Source: Micromonospora arborensis (GTDB taxonomy: Bacteria > Actinomycetota > Actinomycetes > Mycobacteriales > Micromonosporaceae). Taken from it: a stretch of DNA of 64,000 bases. The notes beneath the pieces are model-generated. The model did not search any database. It saw only the letters and a list, made by a program, of their open reading frames with translations, and had not been told where the DNA came from. The stretch lies in the NCBI RefSeq assembly GCF_003205615.1, contig NZ_PYBV01000005.1, positions 341,506 to 405,505 of the forward strand, written 5' to 3'. Positions 46,845-54,499 of this stretch are shown piece after piece (positions within the stretch are counted from its first letter, which is position 1; each line of letters starts with the position of its first letter). The position numbers and the translations under genes were made by a program.

Positions 46845-46920
46845 TCTTGCTGTCGTTGGGGTGAGCCCGGTCACGACTGCTTCTAGAACGCCGACCTGAG
46901 CCGGAATAGAAGTTGGAGGG

Positions 46921-47124
46921 TCAGTCAGCCTGGTCGGGTCGGTGCTCAGCGATCCAGCGGGCAACGTCCCGCCGTCGCCACACCTTGCCCATGGCAAGCA
47001 CGGCAACCGGGTCAGGGAAACCCTTGCTGTTCGCAATGATGCTGACCCGCTGGCGAGAGATGCCGCCGAGCATGTCTCGGATCTCCGCAACGCCGACGAG
47101 GTCCACGCCCTTGACAGTAGGCAA
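46921..47124 (-). CDS. AlpA/excisionase-like HTH protein
   Basis: The 67-residue protein is a MerR/AlpA-type helix-turn-helix: L-V-G-V-A-E-I-R-D-M-L-G, then I-S-R-Q-R-V, and ends W-R-R-R-D-V-A-R-W-I. Such proteins act as recombination directionality factors or small regulators in actinomycete elements. The TTG start is uncertain; a GTG at 47106 gives the core domain alone. A diverged copy of the 92-bp repeat (46861-46920) directly follows its stop. Confidence 0.72.
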   Translation of the reverse strand: MPTVKGVDLVGVAEIRDMLGGISRQRVSIIANSKGFPDPVAVLAMGKVWRRRDVARWIAEHRPDQAD

Positions 47125-47209
47125 CGACGCATGCTAGCCGAGCGGCAACGTGTCACGTTGGTGATGCACGTTGTTGACGCATGCCATCCCACACCGACAG
47201 CATGTGAGC

Positions 47210-47503
47210 ATGCCGTCACGCCACGCTCCCTCCGGTCACTGCCTCCCGATCTCCGTTGGCCACGCACCCATCCGTCCGATCTGGCACTGCCGCCGAGGCT
47301 GCGGAGTCTGGCCGTGCCCGACTGCCCGACTGACCCTGCGCGCTGTCTTCGATGACGACCCGGCGGGGCTGTCGATCGAGATGGCTTGCTACCTGTTTGA
47401 GGCGACCGGGGACCTGGTGAAGCTCAACCCCAACGAGGTGCCCGGACCTGACGCACTGTTCATCAGGTTCATCGGGTGGACCCGTCGAGGTACCCCCCGG
47501 TAG
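47210..47503 (+). CDS. Cys-rich small actinomycete protein
   Basis: This 97-residue protein resembles small actinomycete proteins often mis-annotated as flavin reductase. It has S-V-G-H-A-P-I-R-P-I-W-H, then C-R-R-G-C-G and W-P-C-P-T-A-R, suggesting one bound zinc. The rest is an alpha-helical F-D-D-D-P-A-G-L-S-I-E-M-A-C-Y-L-F. ATG 47210 is inferred. It lies divergently from the excisionase-like gene. Role unknown. Confidence 0.6.
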   Translation: MPSRHAPSGHCLPISVGHAPIRPIWHCRRGCGVWPCPTARLTLRAVFDDDPAGLSIEMACYLFEATGDLVKLNPNEVPGPDALFIRFIGWTRRGTPR

Positions 47504-47614
47504 ACCGGGGCTGCGGCCGGCTGAGAGCCACGCTGCGGGGCGAACGGCCGGCAGGGGTAGTCCTGTGTAGGTGTCGAGCGACAACGACGCTGAGAGGCTG
47601 TCAGTGAGTTTGGG

Positions 47615-47900
47615 TGAGTCGCGCCACAGGGACCGCTAAAACGGCCAAGATCAACCCGTCTTAACTGTAGAGGGTGCGGAGCGAGCGCCCCCTACACCGG
47701 GCCGAGCGAACCGGCAAGCATGAGCCGCGTCACACATCCCGGTAAAACGCCAAGATCATCCGGTATTACTTGTAGAGGGTGTGAAGCGAGCGCCCCCTAC
47801 ACCGGGTCGATCAGACCGGCAAGCGTGAGCCGCACCACAGGAGCGCATCAAACTCCAAGATCATCCCGAATTACTTGTAGAGGGTGTGAAGCCAGGCCGC
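47615..47900. repeat. 105-bp tandem repeat, about 2.7 copies
   Basis: Copies start at about 47615, 47721 and 47826 (the third is cut at about 47900). Each has a TGTAGAGGG...CCCCCTACA hairpin (47666, 47771, 47876 start points) around GCGAGCG, and a shared CCAAGATCA block before it. It is non-coding and directly precedes the second repeat array. Confidence 0.85.
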
Positions 47901-47916
47901 CCGGCAGGCAAGTCCC

Positions 47917-48165
47917 GTGACCCCGGTCACGACTGCTTGCAGAACGCCGCTCTGAGCCCGACTTAACTGTGAGGGCATCTCGCCGAGCGGGTCGCCAGAA
48001 CAGCCAGAGTGACCCCGGTCACGACTGCTTGCAGAACGCCGCTCTGAGCCCGACTTAACTGTGAGGGCATCTCGCCGAGCGGGTCGCCAGAACAGCCAGA
48101 GTGACCCCGGTCACGACTGCTTGCAGAACGCCGGTCTGAGCCGGACTTAACTGTGAGGGCATCTC
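47917..48165. repeat. 92-bp tandem repeat, 2.7 copies, with GTGACCCCGGTCAC palindromes
   Basis: Copies start at 47917, 48009 and 48101. Each begins with the palindrome GTGACCCCGGTCAC followed by GACTGCTTGCAGAACGCC. A diverged fourth copy (GTGAGCCCGGTCACGACTGC) lies 1 kb away at 46861. Together with the 105-bp array this makes about 550 bp of non-coding repeats; no gene is seen in 47504-48270. Confidence 0.88.
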
Positions 48166-48190
48166 CCGACCACCTGAGCAACACCCCGCA

Positions 48191-48222
48191 CGCCGTGTCC
48201 CACCAGGGATGCGGCGTTTTTT
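48191..48222 (+). terminator. Intrinsic terminator after the repeat block
   Basis: CGCCGTGTCCC and GGGATGCGGCG pair around ACCA and are followed by TTTTTT. This ends any rightward transcript out of the repeat arrays before the next gene. Confidence 0.85.
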
Positions 48223-48270
48223 GATGCCCATCGATCGGTAGGACACCTACTACAACCAGGAGGAACACCC

Positions 48271-48465
48271 GTGAAGACCACCACGATCAACGGCGTCGAG
48301 TACGTCGAGACCAACCAGGCAGCGGCGATGCTCGGGCTCAGTGCCCGGACCCTGATCAACGCTCGCAGCGAGGGTCGCCCGCACGTCCCGTACATCAAGC
48401 ACCTCGGGAGGGTGCTCTACCGGCTCGCCGACGTTGAGGCTCTGGCTGCCCGGGATGGCCGTTGA
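48271..48465 (+). CDS. HTH (excisionase-like) DNA-binding protein
   Basis: This 64-residue protein has the HTH_17/AlpA pattern: V-E-T-N-Q-A-A-A-M-L-G-L-S-A-R-T-L (near 12-30), then the wing G-R-V-L-Y-R-L-A-D-V-E-A-L. GTG 48271 follows AGGAGG eight bases upstream. It is the first gene of a coupled run of small genes up to 49928 and could be the Xis or a regulator of that operon. Confidence 0.75.
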   Translation: MKTTTINGVEYVETNQAAAMLGLSARTLINARSEGRPHVPYIKHLGRVLYRLADVEALAARDGR

Positions 48466-48566
48466 GCGACGAACTACGGCGCATCGCCGAACGCATCGCC
48501 AGCGAGGCACCGCCCCTCACACCGGACCAGCGAGCACGGCTACGCGGCCTGCTCAGCGGCGAGTGA
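48462..48566 (+). CDS. 34-residue small protein
   Basis: TTG 48462 overlaps the previous stop (TTGA). The product is a short charged helix-turn-helix-like peptide: ELRRIAERIASEAPPL then TPDQRARLRGLLSGE. Peptides of this form are common in actinomycete phages and integrative elements, between a DNA-binding protein and the replication genes. It has no known function. Confidence 0.55.
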   Translation: MSDELRRIAERIASEAPPLTPDQRARLRGLLSGE

Positions 48567-48599
48567 ACCAACCACCCCGACCTGACACGGAGTCAGCCA

Positions 48600-48761
48600 G
48601 TGACGACCCTGCCCACAACCCACATCGAGCCCGAGACCTATCGCCGGCTACGCAACCTGCTCGACCCGACCAGCCGGCAGCGCATGGCTGACGTACTTCA
48701 CCGGCTGACCAGCCTGCCCCGATGGACCCACGACGACGACCAGGAGGTGACCGAGCCGTGA
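48600..48761 (+). CDS. 53-residue small protein
   Basis: GTG 48600 follows ACGGAG. The 53-residue product (TTLPTTHIEPETYRRLRNLL...) is mainly one helix, then an acidic tail D-D-D-Q-E-V-T-E-P. It overlaps the next gene by 4 bp (GTGA). Unrecognised. Confidence 0.5.
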   Translation: MTTLPTTHIEPETYRRLRNLLDPTSRQRMADVLHRLTSLPRWTHDDDQEVTEP

Positions 48762-49045
48762 GCCACGCCAGGATCGGCCGGATCCTCGCCATCGTCGAGG
48801 CCAAGGAAGCCGAGCAAGTCGAGCAGGCCAAGCAAGCCGAGCGCGTACAGGTCGCACGGGAAGCCGAGCGCAACCCGGAACCCATCGCACCGCCGAACCT
48901 CTCCGGTGGGCTTGACCCGATGGGCATCGGCGACGACGACCGATCGGAACTTGCCGAGTGGTACCGCAGCGTCAGCGGCGCAGCCAGCAGGAAGCCCGGC
49001 ATCGGGTCCATGTACTTCCCGTCGACCAGGGGGGCCGAGCAGTGA
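48758..49045 (+). CDS. 95-residue coiled-coil protein
   Basis: GTG 48758 overlaps the previous stop. A long Glu/Ala/Gln-rich helix (about 8-42; K-E-A-E-Q-V-E-Q-A-K-Q-A-E-R) is followed by an acidic linker and a C-terminal S-R-K-P-G-I-G-S-M-Y-F-P. The GTGA overlap with the next gene continues the coupled operon. Unrecognised. Confidence 0.6.
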   Translation: MSHARIGRILAIVEAKEAEQVEQAKQAERVQVAREAERNPEPIAPPNLSGGLDPMGIGDDDRSELAEWYRSVSGAASRKPGIGSMYFPSTRGAEQ

Positions 49046-49278
49046 TCGACACCGACACCGTTGCCCCGGCAGGCGTGATGCGCCAACGGGTACGAGAGAT
49101 GCGCCAGCGAGCGAGGCGAGACAAGTCCCCCCGTGGTGCCTGGCTGCGCGGCGTGCTGGCAGACGGACGGCTAGACCTGGAAATTCAGTACGTCTCGACG
49201 TACGCCTACGAGGTCGCCGACCCGTTGGGACGGTTCAGTGAGTCGGACCTGATCGCAGCGATGGAGGGTCGGCAGTGA
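49042..49278 (+). CDS. 78-residue small protein
   Basis: GTG 49042 overlaps the previous stop. The protein has a basic helix (R-Q-R-V-R-E-M-R-Q-R-A-R-R-D-K) and then an acidic C-terminal part. A DNA- or protein-binding adaptor for the initiator encoded next is possible but not shown. It is joined to that gene by GTGA. Confidence 0.55.
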   Translation: MIDTDTVAPAGVMRQRVREMRQRARRDKSPRGAWLRGVLADGRLDLEIQYVSTYAYEVADPLGRFSESDLIAAMEGRQ

Positions 49279-49928
49279 GCACCAGCGGCCGAGCCGTTCT
49301 GTTCGACTGGCTCGATGCGTTCGGCCAGGTGAACCGCACCGGCAAGTACTTCTCTGCGGCTGAGATGGGCATCATCTTCTCGGCGGCGACCTACGCCAAC
49401 ACCAACACGGGCGCGGGGATCTTCCCTGGCTACAAGCTGTTGCAGACCAACACCCGGGCCAACCGGAACACCATCAGCAAGGCGCTCGACAAGGCTCGGG
49501 CGGCGCGGGTGTTCGTGCGGGTGGGTGAGGGTGACTGGCAGCGGGGCACGTCGGATGAGTACCGGCTCGGGTCGCCGAGCCTGTGGAACCTGTCGGCGCT
49601 GGCTGATCCTGGCGACCCGTCGAGTACCGAAATCGATACTCGGGAGCAGGTGCCCGAGGATCCCCCGAGTACCGAAATCGATACTCAGTCGAGTACCGAA
49701 ATCGATACTCAGCCGGGTACCGAAATCGGTACTACAACTACCCATGTAACTACCCATGTAACTACCCAGGGATCTCCGGGGATCTTCGTCAGGCCGAGTC
49801 AGGTTGAGGCTCCCGAGCCTTCCGTCTGGGACCTGGTCGAACCTCTCCCGCCGGCTACGCCGGCCATGCCGGTCAAGGTCGAGACCAAGCCGACCGTTGA
49901 CGTCTGGGCACTCGCCGAGAAGCGGTAG
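49275..49928 (+). CDS. Second winged-helix initiator-like protein with internal iterons
   Basis: The 217-residue protein has an N-terminal winged helix (about 20-85; Y-K-L-L-Q-T-N-T-R-A-N-R-N-T-I-S-K-A-L-D-K-A). A repeat linker containing STEIDT three times and GTEIGT once follows, and then an acidic tail. Those peptide repeats are the translation of four palindromic DNA sites (49622-49734). It shares plan but not sequence with the protein at 43022. Replication initiation is inferred from this lambda-O-like layout. It is the last gene of the coupled run beginning at 48271. Confidence 0.72.
   Translation: MSTSGRAVLFDWLDAFGQVNRTGKYFSAAEMGIIFSAATYANTNTGAGIFPGYKLLQTNTRANRNTISKALDKARAARVFVRVGEGDWQRGTSDEYRLGSPSLWNLSALADPGDPSSTEIDTREQVPEDPPSTEIDTQSSTEIDTQPGTEIGTTTTHVTTHVTTQGSPGIFVRPSQVEAPEPSVWDLVEPLPPATPAMPVKVETKPTVDVWALAEKR
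49622..49770. repeat. Iteron array inside the second initiator-like gene
   Basis: GAGTACCGAAATCGATACTC occurs at 49622, 49667 and 49691; a variant, GGGTACCGAAATCGGTACTA, lies at 49715. The last three are exactly 24 bp apart. Each has GAGTA/TACTC palindromic ends. A less GC-rich run of CTACCCATGTAA repeats (49736-49770) follows at once, like a DNA-unwinding element. Confidence 0.85.
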
Positions 49929-49995
49929 CCCTGGGGCGCTGTGCGCTGTGCGCTCTGTGCCGCTGCGCTCTGGCTGACCAGGCAGCGGCGAGAGC

Positions 49996-50418
49996 ATGAG
50001 CGGCCGAGGCCGCATCAACCGGGGAGACCTGGTCACCAGGTGGTGCCCCTCCGGGGCGCACTCGGTTCTGCCGCTGACCCATCCGCCCCGAGGTGCCCCG
50101 GCGCTCTGCTTCGCCCTGGGCCACTGCACCGGGAGCACCCTCATCACCCCTGCCGCCGGACTCATCTGCCGGCGCTCCCCCATGGAGTTGATCAACATCA
50201 GCAAGACCAGCAAGTCCGAACGCGAGGCAGCACGCAACCTCGCCGAGCAGCGATGGGCCATCGCCCACGACGTGAAGCGCAACGCCGCTGACCGACTCGC
50301 TCGGGTGCAAGCCGATCCCGACTCCACCCCTGCCGAGATCACCGCAGCAACGGAAGCACTGAGCGAGGCAACCAGCCTCTACCGCTCTGCTCAGGCTGCC
50401 GCCCGGCAAGCCGGCTGA
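49996..50418 (+). CDS. 140-residue protein, unknown
   Basis: ATG 49996 is weakly supported. The first 60 residues are Cys/His-containing (W-C-P-S-G; H-C-T-G) and the C-terminal 75 form a long charged helix (K-S-E-R-E-A-A-R-N-L-A-E-Q-R). An internal ATG at 50182 would give the helix part alone. Base composition matches neighbours. I do not recognise a family. Confidence 0.5.
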   Translation: MSGRGRINRGDLVTRWCPSGAHSVLPLTHPPRGAPALCFALGHCTGSTLITPAAGLICRRSPMELINISKTSKSEREAARNLAEQRWAIAHDVKRNAADRLARVQADPDSTPAEITAATEALSEATSLYRSAQAAARQAG

Positions 50419-50452
50419 CTCACCCTCACGACGAACAGGAGAGCGCCACCCC

Positions 50453-50914
50453 TTGTCCCACATCAACCGCACTCCCTTGTCCCATCGACTCCCCCGCACG
50501 ATGACTCACCCGCAGTCGGACATGGTTCTGCCGACGCTTGTCTCTCAGGTGCTCACCAACGCCTGCGGCGACCTGGTCGACGTTCAGTCGTCCGCCACCC
50601 GTGGGCGGACCCTCGCGCCTGACAAGCTCCCGGCGATCCGCATCCGTCCCCGTGGCAGCGCGTGGTCCGCCGATGGTCGGATGACCGGCCGGCTGGTCGT
50701 GATCACGTTCATCGAGGGCAGATCCCCGATGATCATCAACCCGCTATACCTGGTTGATCGGATCACCGGGGATGTCCTGCCGGAGCACATGGCCGGTCTG
50801 CCTGGCGTGTCGATGAAGCTGCGGACCGTCGCCAAGAGGCGCGGCAACAACTGGCGGGACGACCTTCCCTCCTACGCCGCTCACTACTGGTCCGCCGTCG
50901 CCACCCTCGCCTGA
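50453..50914 (+). CDS. 153-residue protein, unknown
   Basis: The TTG start at 50453 lies after GGAGAG; an ATG at 50501 is possible. The protein has mixed beta-strand and helix content (RLVVITFIEGRSPMIINPLY) and no cysteine pairs. It precedes a terminator and the large unknown protein at 51003. Possibly a small replication or packaging protein, without evidence. Confidence 0.55.
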   Translation: MSHINRTPLSHRLPRTMTHPQSDMVLPTLVSQVLTNACGDLVDVQSSATRGRTLAPDKLPAIRIRPRGSAWSADGRMTGRLVVITFIEGRSPMIINPLYLVDRITGDVLPEHMAGLPGVSMKLRTVAKRRGNNWRDDLPSYAAHYWSAVATLA

Positions 50915-50952
50915 CCGAGCACCACCCACAACCGAACAGCACCACCACCTAC

Positions 50953-50977
50953 GGGCCGGCTACCTGCCGGCCCTTCT
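50953..50977 (+). terminator. Intrinsic terminator
   Basis: GGGCCGGC and GCCGGCCC flank TACCT and are followed by TTCTT. This closes the transcript containing the unknown gene 50453-50914; the next gene starts 26 bp later. Confidence 0.85.
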
Positions 50978-51002
50978 TCGTGTCCAAGAAGGAGCAACAC
51001 CA

Positions 51003-52136
51003 GTGGCTACCGCCAAGAACACCCGCACCACCACCGCCCGTACCGACAACCGCACCGCTTCCGAGATCGCTCGGGAGAAGCTGACCGAAGCTGTCGCCCT
51101 GGTCGCCACCCGCAAGGCTGAGCACGAGCAGGCCGAGATCGCTCGGGAGGAGTTGGCCGCTCGCCTGTCCAGCGGCGACGACACGATCACCTCGCTTGAC
51201 TTGGCTGCGGCTACGTTCGCCATCGAGCGTGCCGAGCTGCTGGCCAAGGCTGCCGGCAAGCGCATCAAGCCGGCTGAGACTGCGCTCGACTCCGCTCAGG
51301 CGATCGACAACCCGAGCCTTGCCCGGTTCGTCGCCGAGCGGATCGAGGCTGACCCGTTCGTGTTCGGCGTGTACGGCTTCCCGGTCGCGGTCAACGCCGA
51401 CGACCGCAGCAACCCAGGTGTGTACGTCAACCAGGCGACGGCGACGAGCACCGACCCGACTACCGGCATCATGTCCGGCAGGGTCGGGATCACCGTGGTC
51501 TCGCCGAACGGTTCCCCGATCGACGGCGCTGCCATCCTCGCCGGTCTCGCTGCCATCGAGGCGAGCGGCAACGGCCAGGTGAGCACCAACGCCAGCCCGA
51601 GCCGCAACGGGGTGACGGTGGATGTTCGGCTGTCCAACATCAAGCCGGACGTGCCGACCCTGGCGACCGATGTCGACAGCGAGGCTCTGCGGAACTTCGG
51701 TCTGGACGTGACGGACGCGATCACCAAGCAGGGCGGCTGGGTCGACCTGAGCAACGCCGACCAGTACGGCGGCGGCATGTACGGCAACACCCGAGGGAGC
51801 TTCGGCAACCGGACCAAGCGGATCCTGTCGGGACTCAACGGCGCGACCATCGCCAACGTTGAGCGGGACGGCGACCAGGAGCGGCGCACCGTCCGGGTTG
51901 ACTTCGACCTGTCCTCCCGCTACTTCGGCATCCTCGACCTGAGCGGGTACACCAAGACCGGCGTCAGCGGCCTGGTCGGCGAGATCGTCGCTGGCGTCGG
52001 CCGGGTCGAGGCTGCCCGCGTGGTGACCGAGGACCCGACCACCGAGCGGCCGACCCCCGGCAAGGAGTTCAGCTCGCCCAAGTCCGGCGTGCGCGTGGTC
52101 GTCGAGGTTGTCGCCGTCGCCCGGATCGCCGGCTGA
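51003..52136 (+). CDS. 377-residue protein, unknown
   Basis: GTG 51003 follows AGAAGGAG. The protein has an N-terminal coiled-coil half (about 15-105; IAREKLTEAVALVATRKAEH) and a globular half with several beta strands (about 110-377), without Cys or a membrane helix. The mean composition is like neighbours. In position it stands alone between two terminators, so it is a monocistronic unit, as expected for a highly expressed element protein. I cannot assign a family. Confidence 0.65.
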   Translation: MATAKNTRTTTARTDNRTASEIAREKLTEAVALVATRKAEHEQAEIAREELAARLSSGDDTITSLDLAAATFAIERAELLAKAAGKRIKPAETALDSAQAIDNPSLARFVAERIEADPFVFGVYGFPVAVNADDRSNPGVYVNQATATSTDPTTGIMSGRVGITVVSPNGSPIDGAAILAGLAAIEASGNGQVSTNASPSRNGVTVDVRLSNIKPDVPTLATDVDSEALRNFGLDVTDAITKQGGWVDLSNADQYGGGMYGNTRGSFGNRTKRILSGLNGATIANVERDGDQERRTVRVDFDLSSRYFGILDLSGYTKTGVSGLVGEIVAGVGRVEAARVVTEDPTTERPTPGKEFSSPKSGVRVVVEVVAVARIAG

Positions 52137-52148
52137 CCAACGGATGAC

Positions 52149-52172
52149 GGGGGCAGGTTCACGCCTGCCCCC
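52149..52172. terminator. Perfect hairpin terminator
   Basis: GGGGGCAGG and CCTGCCCCC flank TTCACG, 13 bp after the stop of the 377-residue protein. No T run follows, but the 9-bp GC stem is strong. Confidence 0.75.
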
Positions 52173-52188
52173 TCCCCCTGGTGACGAC

Positions 52189-52470
52189 ATGACGAACACG
52201 AACCAACCCACCGACCGGGGATGCCTGGTCGACGACTGCTCCCGACCGCACCGAGCCCGAGGACTGTGCGCGACTCACCACGCACGCTGGCGACGCAACG
52301 GGCACGGCGGACTACTCGTCGGCCAGGAGCCGACCAGCAACCCGACATGCCTTGACTGCGGTCGACCCGTGCGGATCAAGAGCGGCAGGGCTTCCAAGTT
52401 CTGCACCGCCTACCACCGGAACAGGTTCAAGCGTAGGCAGCGCAGAGCAGCCCGCTCAGATCAACGCTGA
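52189..52470 (+). CDS. Zinc-finger-like 93-residue protein
   Basis: ATG 52189. Two Cys/His clusters occur: C-L-V-D-D-C-S-R-P-H ... C-A-T-H-H, and C-L-D-C-G-R-P-V ... F-C-T-A-Y-H. This suggests one or two bound zinc ions and a resemblance to the zinc-stabilised parts of phage HNH-type proteins. It precedes the first HNH nuclease by 123 bp. Function inferred only from metal-binding residues. Confidence 0.6.
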   Translation: MTNTNQPTDRGCLVDDCSRPHRARGLCATHHARWRRNGHGGLLVGQEPTSNPTCLDCGRPVRIKSGRASKFCTAYHRNRFKRRQRRAARSDQR

Positions 52471-52593
52471 CGGCCGAACACACCACCGCCCAACCCCTGC
52501 AAGGGCACAGGATCTCAGCATCTCTCAGGGCGTCTGAGGGGATCTGCGGAGCCCTGTGCCCTTGCTGCGTACGACTACAGGAGACGAACCAGA

Positions 52594-53202
52594 GTGAGCA
52601 CCACCGACGACCAGATGACCGACCGAGCGTGCCAGCACTGCGGCGGCTCGATGCAAGGGAAGACGACCCGCGCCGTCTACTGCTCCCGGCGATGCAAGGA
52701 GAGGGCTTCCGCGCAGCGTCACGGGACCGAACGCAACGCCCGGCAGAAGGACAGCCGCACGGCATGGAAGAAGACCCACCGCAAGACTGCGGCCGGCAGG
52801 GACGAGCGTTGGGCAGAGATGGCCAAGCGGCGAGCCCGCGACCATGGCGCTCCCGCTGTCGAGCTGGTGAAGCGTCGCGAGGTGTTCGAGCGTGACGGCT
52901 GGCTGTGTCAGCTCTGCGGCGAACCGACGTTGCGGGAGACCGGCACCGATCCCCGTTCGGCTTCCGTCGACCACACCATCCCGCTGACCGAGGGTGGCTC
53001 TCACACGTACGACAACACCGTGACCGCGCACCTGGCGTGCAACGTCTGGGAGAAGCGGACCAAGAGCCTGGCGGATCACTGGGATGCCCGATGGGAGTCC
53101 GTTGCGGACAAGCCGATCCCGCTCGGCCAAGCCATCATCTGGACTCTGCTTGACCCTGCCGGCGACCTGGTCGACATCGAGCCCGAGAAGGTGTGTGCCT
53201 GA
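52594..53202 (+). CDS. HNH endonuclease with N-terminal zinc-ribbon
   Basis: The 202-residue protein has two C-x2-C pairs near the start (C-Q-H-C-G-G and Y-C-S-R-R-C) and then the HNH core (about 98-160). The core runs C-Q-L-C-G-E, V-D-H-T-I-P-L (His near 126), N-T-V-T-A-H-L-A-C-N. GTG 52594. HNH proteins in phages and related elements act beside terminases or in homing. The next HNH gene overlaps by TGATG. Confidence 0.85.
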   Translation: MSTTDDQMTDRACQHCGGSMQGKTTRAVYCSRRCKERASAQRHGTERNARQKDSRTAWKKTHRKTAAGRDERWAEMAKRRARDHGAPAVELVKRREVFERDGWLCQLCGEPTLRETGTDPRSASVDHTIPLTEGGSHTYDNTVTAHLACNVWEKRTKSLADHWDARWESVADKPIPLGQAIIWTLLDPAGDLVDIEPEKVCA

Positions 53203-53537
53203 TGACATGGGAAGGGAGCAACCGCGCACAGCGTCTCCCCGCCAACTGGTCGAGCATCCGCAAGCGGGTACTTGCCAGAGATGGCCACGCCTGCCAGTTC
53301 GTCTGGCGTAACGAGCGTGGCCGGATGGAGCAGTGCGGGAAGCCGGCGACCGAGGTTGACCACATCAACCCCGGCGACGATCACAGCATGGACAACCTGC
53401 GGGCAGCGTGCACCGCGTGCCATGCGTGGAAGTCGTCCAGCGAAGGTGGCGCGGCTGCCGCACGGATCCGGGCTCGGGAGCGTCGCGAGGTGGACGGGCG
53501 ATACCGGCGGACCGAGCAGCATCCCGGGTTGCTGTGA
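53202..53537 (+). CDS. HNH endonuclease, compact
   Basis: The 111-residue protein has the HNH core almost alone: V-L-A-R-D-G-H-A-C-Q-F, E-V-D-H-I-N-P-G-D-D-H-S-M-D-N-L-R and C-T-A-C-H-A-W-K-S. ATG 53202 shares a base with the upstream stop. This type usually lies next to phage cos sites and small terminase genes; here no terminase follows, and the downstream 290 bp hold nested inverted repeats. Confidence 0.88.
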   Translation: MTWEGSNRAQRLPANWSSIRKRVLARDGHACQFVWRNERGRMEQCGKPATEVDHINPGDDHSMDNLRAACTACHAWKSSSEGGAAAARIRARERREVDGRYRRTEQHPGLL

Positions 53538-53605
53538 CCTGGTCGACCCCCTGAGGTGCCCCCGCATTTTTCGGGACCTCACGCCTCGGGGGGTCACTGA
53601 GCCGG
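53534..53605. promoter_or_regulatory. Interleaved hairpins after the HNH genes (cos- or attenuator-like)
   Basis: GACCCCCTGAGGTG (53543-53558) can pair with CACGCCTCGGGGGGTC (53580-53595). The inner AGGTGCCCCCG can instead pair with CGGGACCT around CATTTTT. The two foldings exclude each other. GTGACC/GGTCAC form outer ends. The remaining sequence up to 53830 contains two smaller dyads (GGGGGTCTATCCCCC; CCCACACCCTGTGGG) and no gene. Confidence 0.55.
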
Positions 53606-53830
53606 CGATCCATCCGCAAGGCAATGCAGAGGAGTGCATAACGTTACAGTGCCTTGGCCCCATCTGCCCAGCTCAGGGCCTGTTCAGGGGCGAGCCGGCG
53701 ACCCTGGGACTGTGGCGCGATGGCGCTCGCTAAGGACTATCCGGTACGGCATTCAGGCTCAGGGGGTCTATCCCCCACACCCTGTGGGCACTCCCGCAAC
53801 GCCTCACAACGGCTGCGCGAAAGTCCGAGA

Positions 53831-54385
53831 TCAGCCAGGTTGCGAGTCAGAGTCTTTATCGCTCCGATGGCGGACGCTGTTGCCGACCTTCATCACGCGG
53901 TCGATCATCGTCGACGCTGACGGCTGATCCAACTCGTTCACCATTCGGGTGTAGAAACTTTGAGGAACAGGACGCGTTTGGTCTTTTGAGGTCGTCGCCG
54001 CGTGATCAAGGATGTCGGAAAACTGAGTCCGGATAATTCGCATGGTCTTGACGAACTCTTCAGCTCTAGCATTCGCTTGACGCAGTTGGGCAGTCAACTT
54101 CAGTTCCCGAGCACTCAACTCGTCGCGGTCCGTCGCGGTCATGGCAAGCTCGGCCCGCAAGCGCTCGCCCTGCCGCTGCGTCTCTTCGAGCGCGTCAAGC
54201 GTCTTGGTTAGCTCGCTTTCCATCCTCGACATCAGGGACTCGGCTATCTGGACCGACTTGTCAGCAATGTTGATCTTTCGATCATGCCGGCTGAGAAGAT
54301 GATCCACCCAAGACTTGATCAATGCCCCAGCGCCCAGCGCACCGGCGATGGCTACACCTAAAGTGATCTTCTCGGTGGTGGTCAC
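53831..54385 (-). CDS. Membrane-anchored coiled-coil protein
   Basis: GTG 54385. The 184-residue protein has a hydrophobic helix at about 8-26 (GVAIAGALGAGALI), a basic patch and a long coiled coil (about 40-120), then a polar tail. Lower GC at third positions than neighbours marks it as a likely late arrival. It sits next to the integrase on the same strand. Phage and element genes of this kind can exclude related elements; that is only a guess. Confidence 0.65.
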   Translation of the reverse strand: MTTTEKITLGVAIAGALGAGALIKSWVDHLLSRHDRKINIADKSVQIAESLMSRMESELTKTLDALEETQRQGERLRAELAMTATDRDELSARELKLTAQLRQANARAEEFVKTMRIIRTQFSDILDHAATTSKDQTRPVPQSFYTRMVNELDQPSASTMIDRVMKVGNSVRHRSDKDSDSQPG

Positions 54386-54499
54386 TCTGCCTGCCCAAGT
54401 ATCGACGGCGGTTTCAGTCTTGGCAGGCTATCAACCTCGCGCCACTCAGCAGGCTCGCCGACTTGAACAGGTTCGCTGTGTCTGCGCCTCCCGCATCGC

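Noticed and set aside
47615..48165. CRISPR array
   Set aside because: Repeats are 92-105 bp direct tandem units with no variable spacers and no cas genes.
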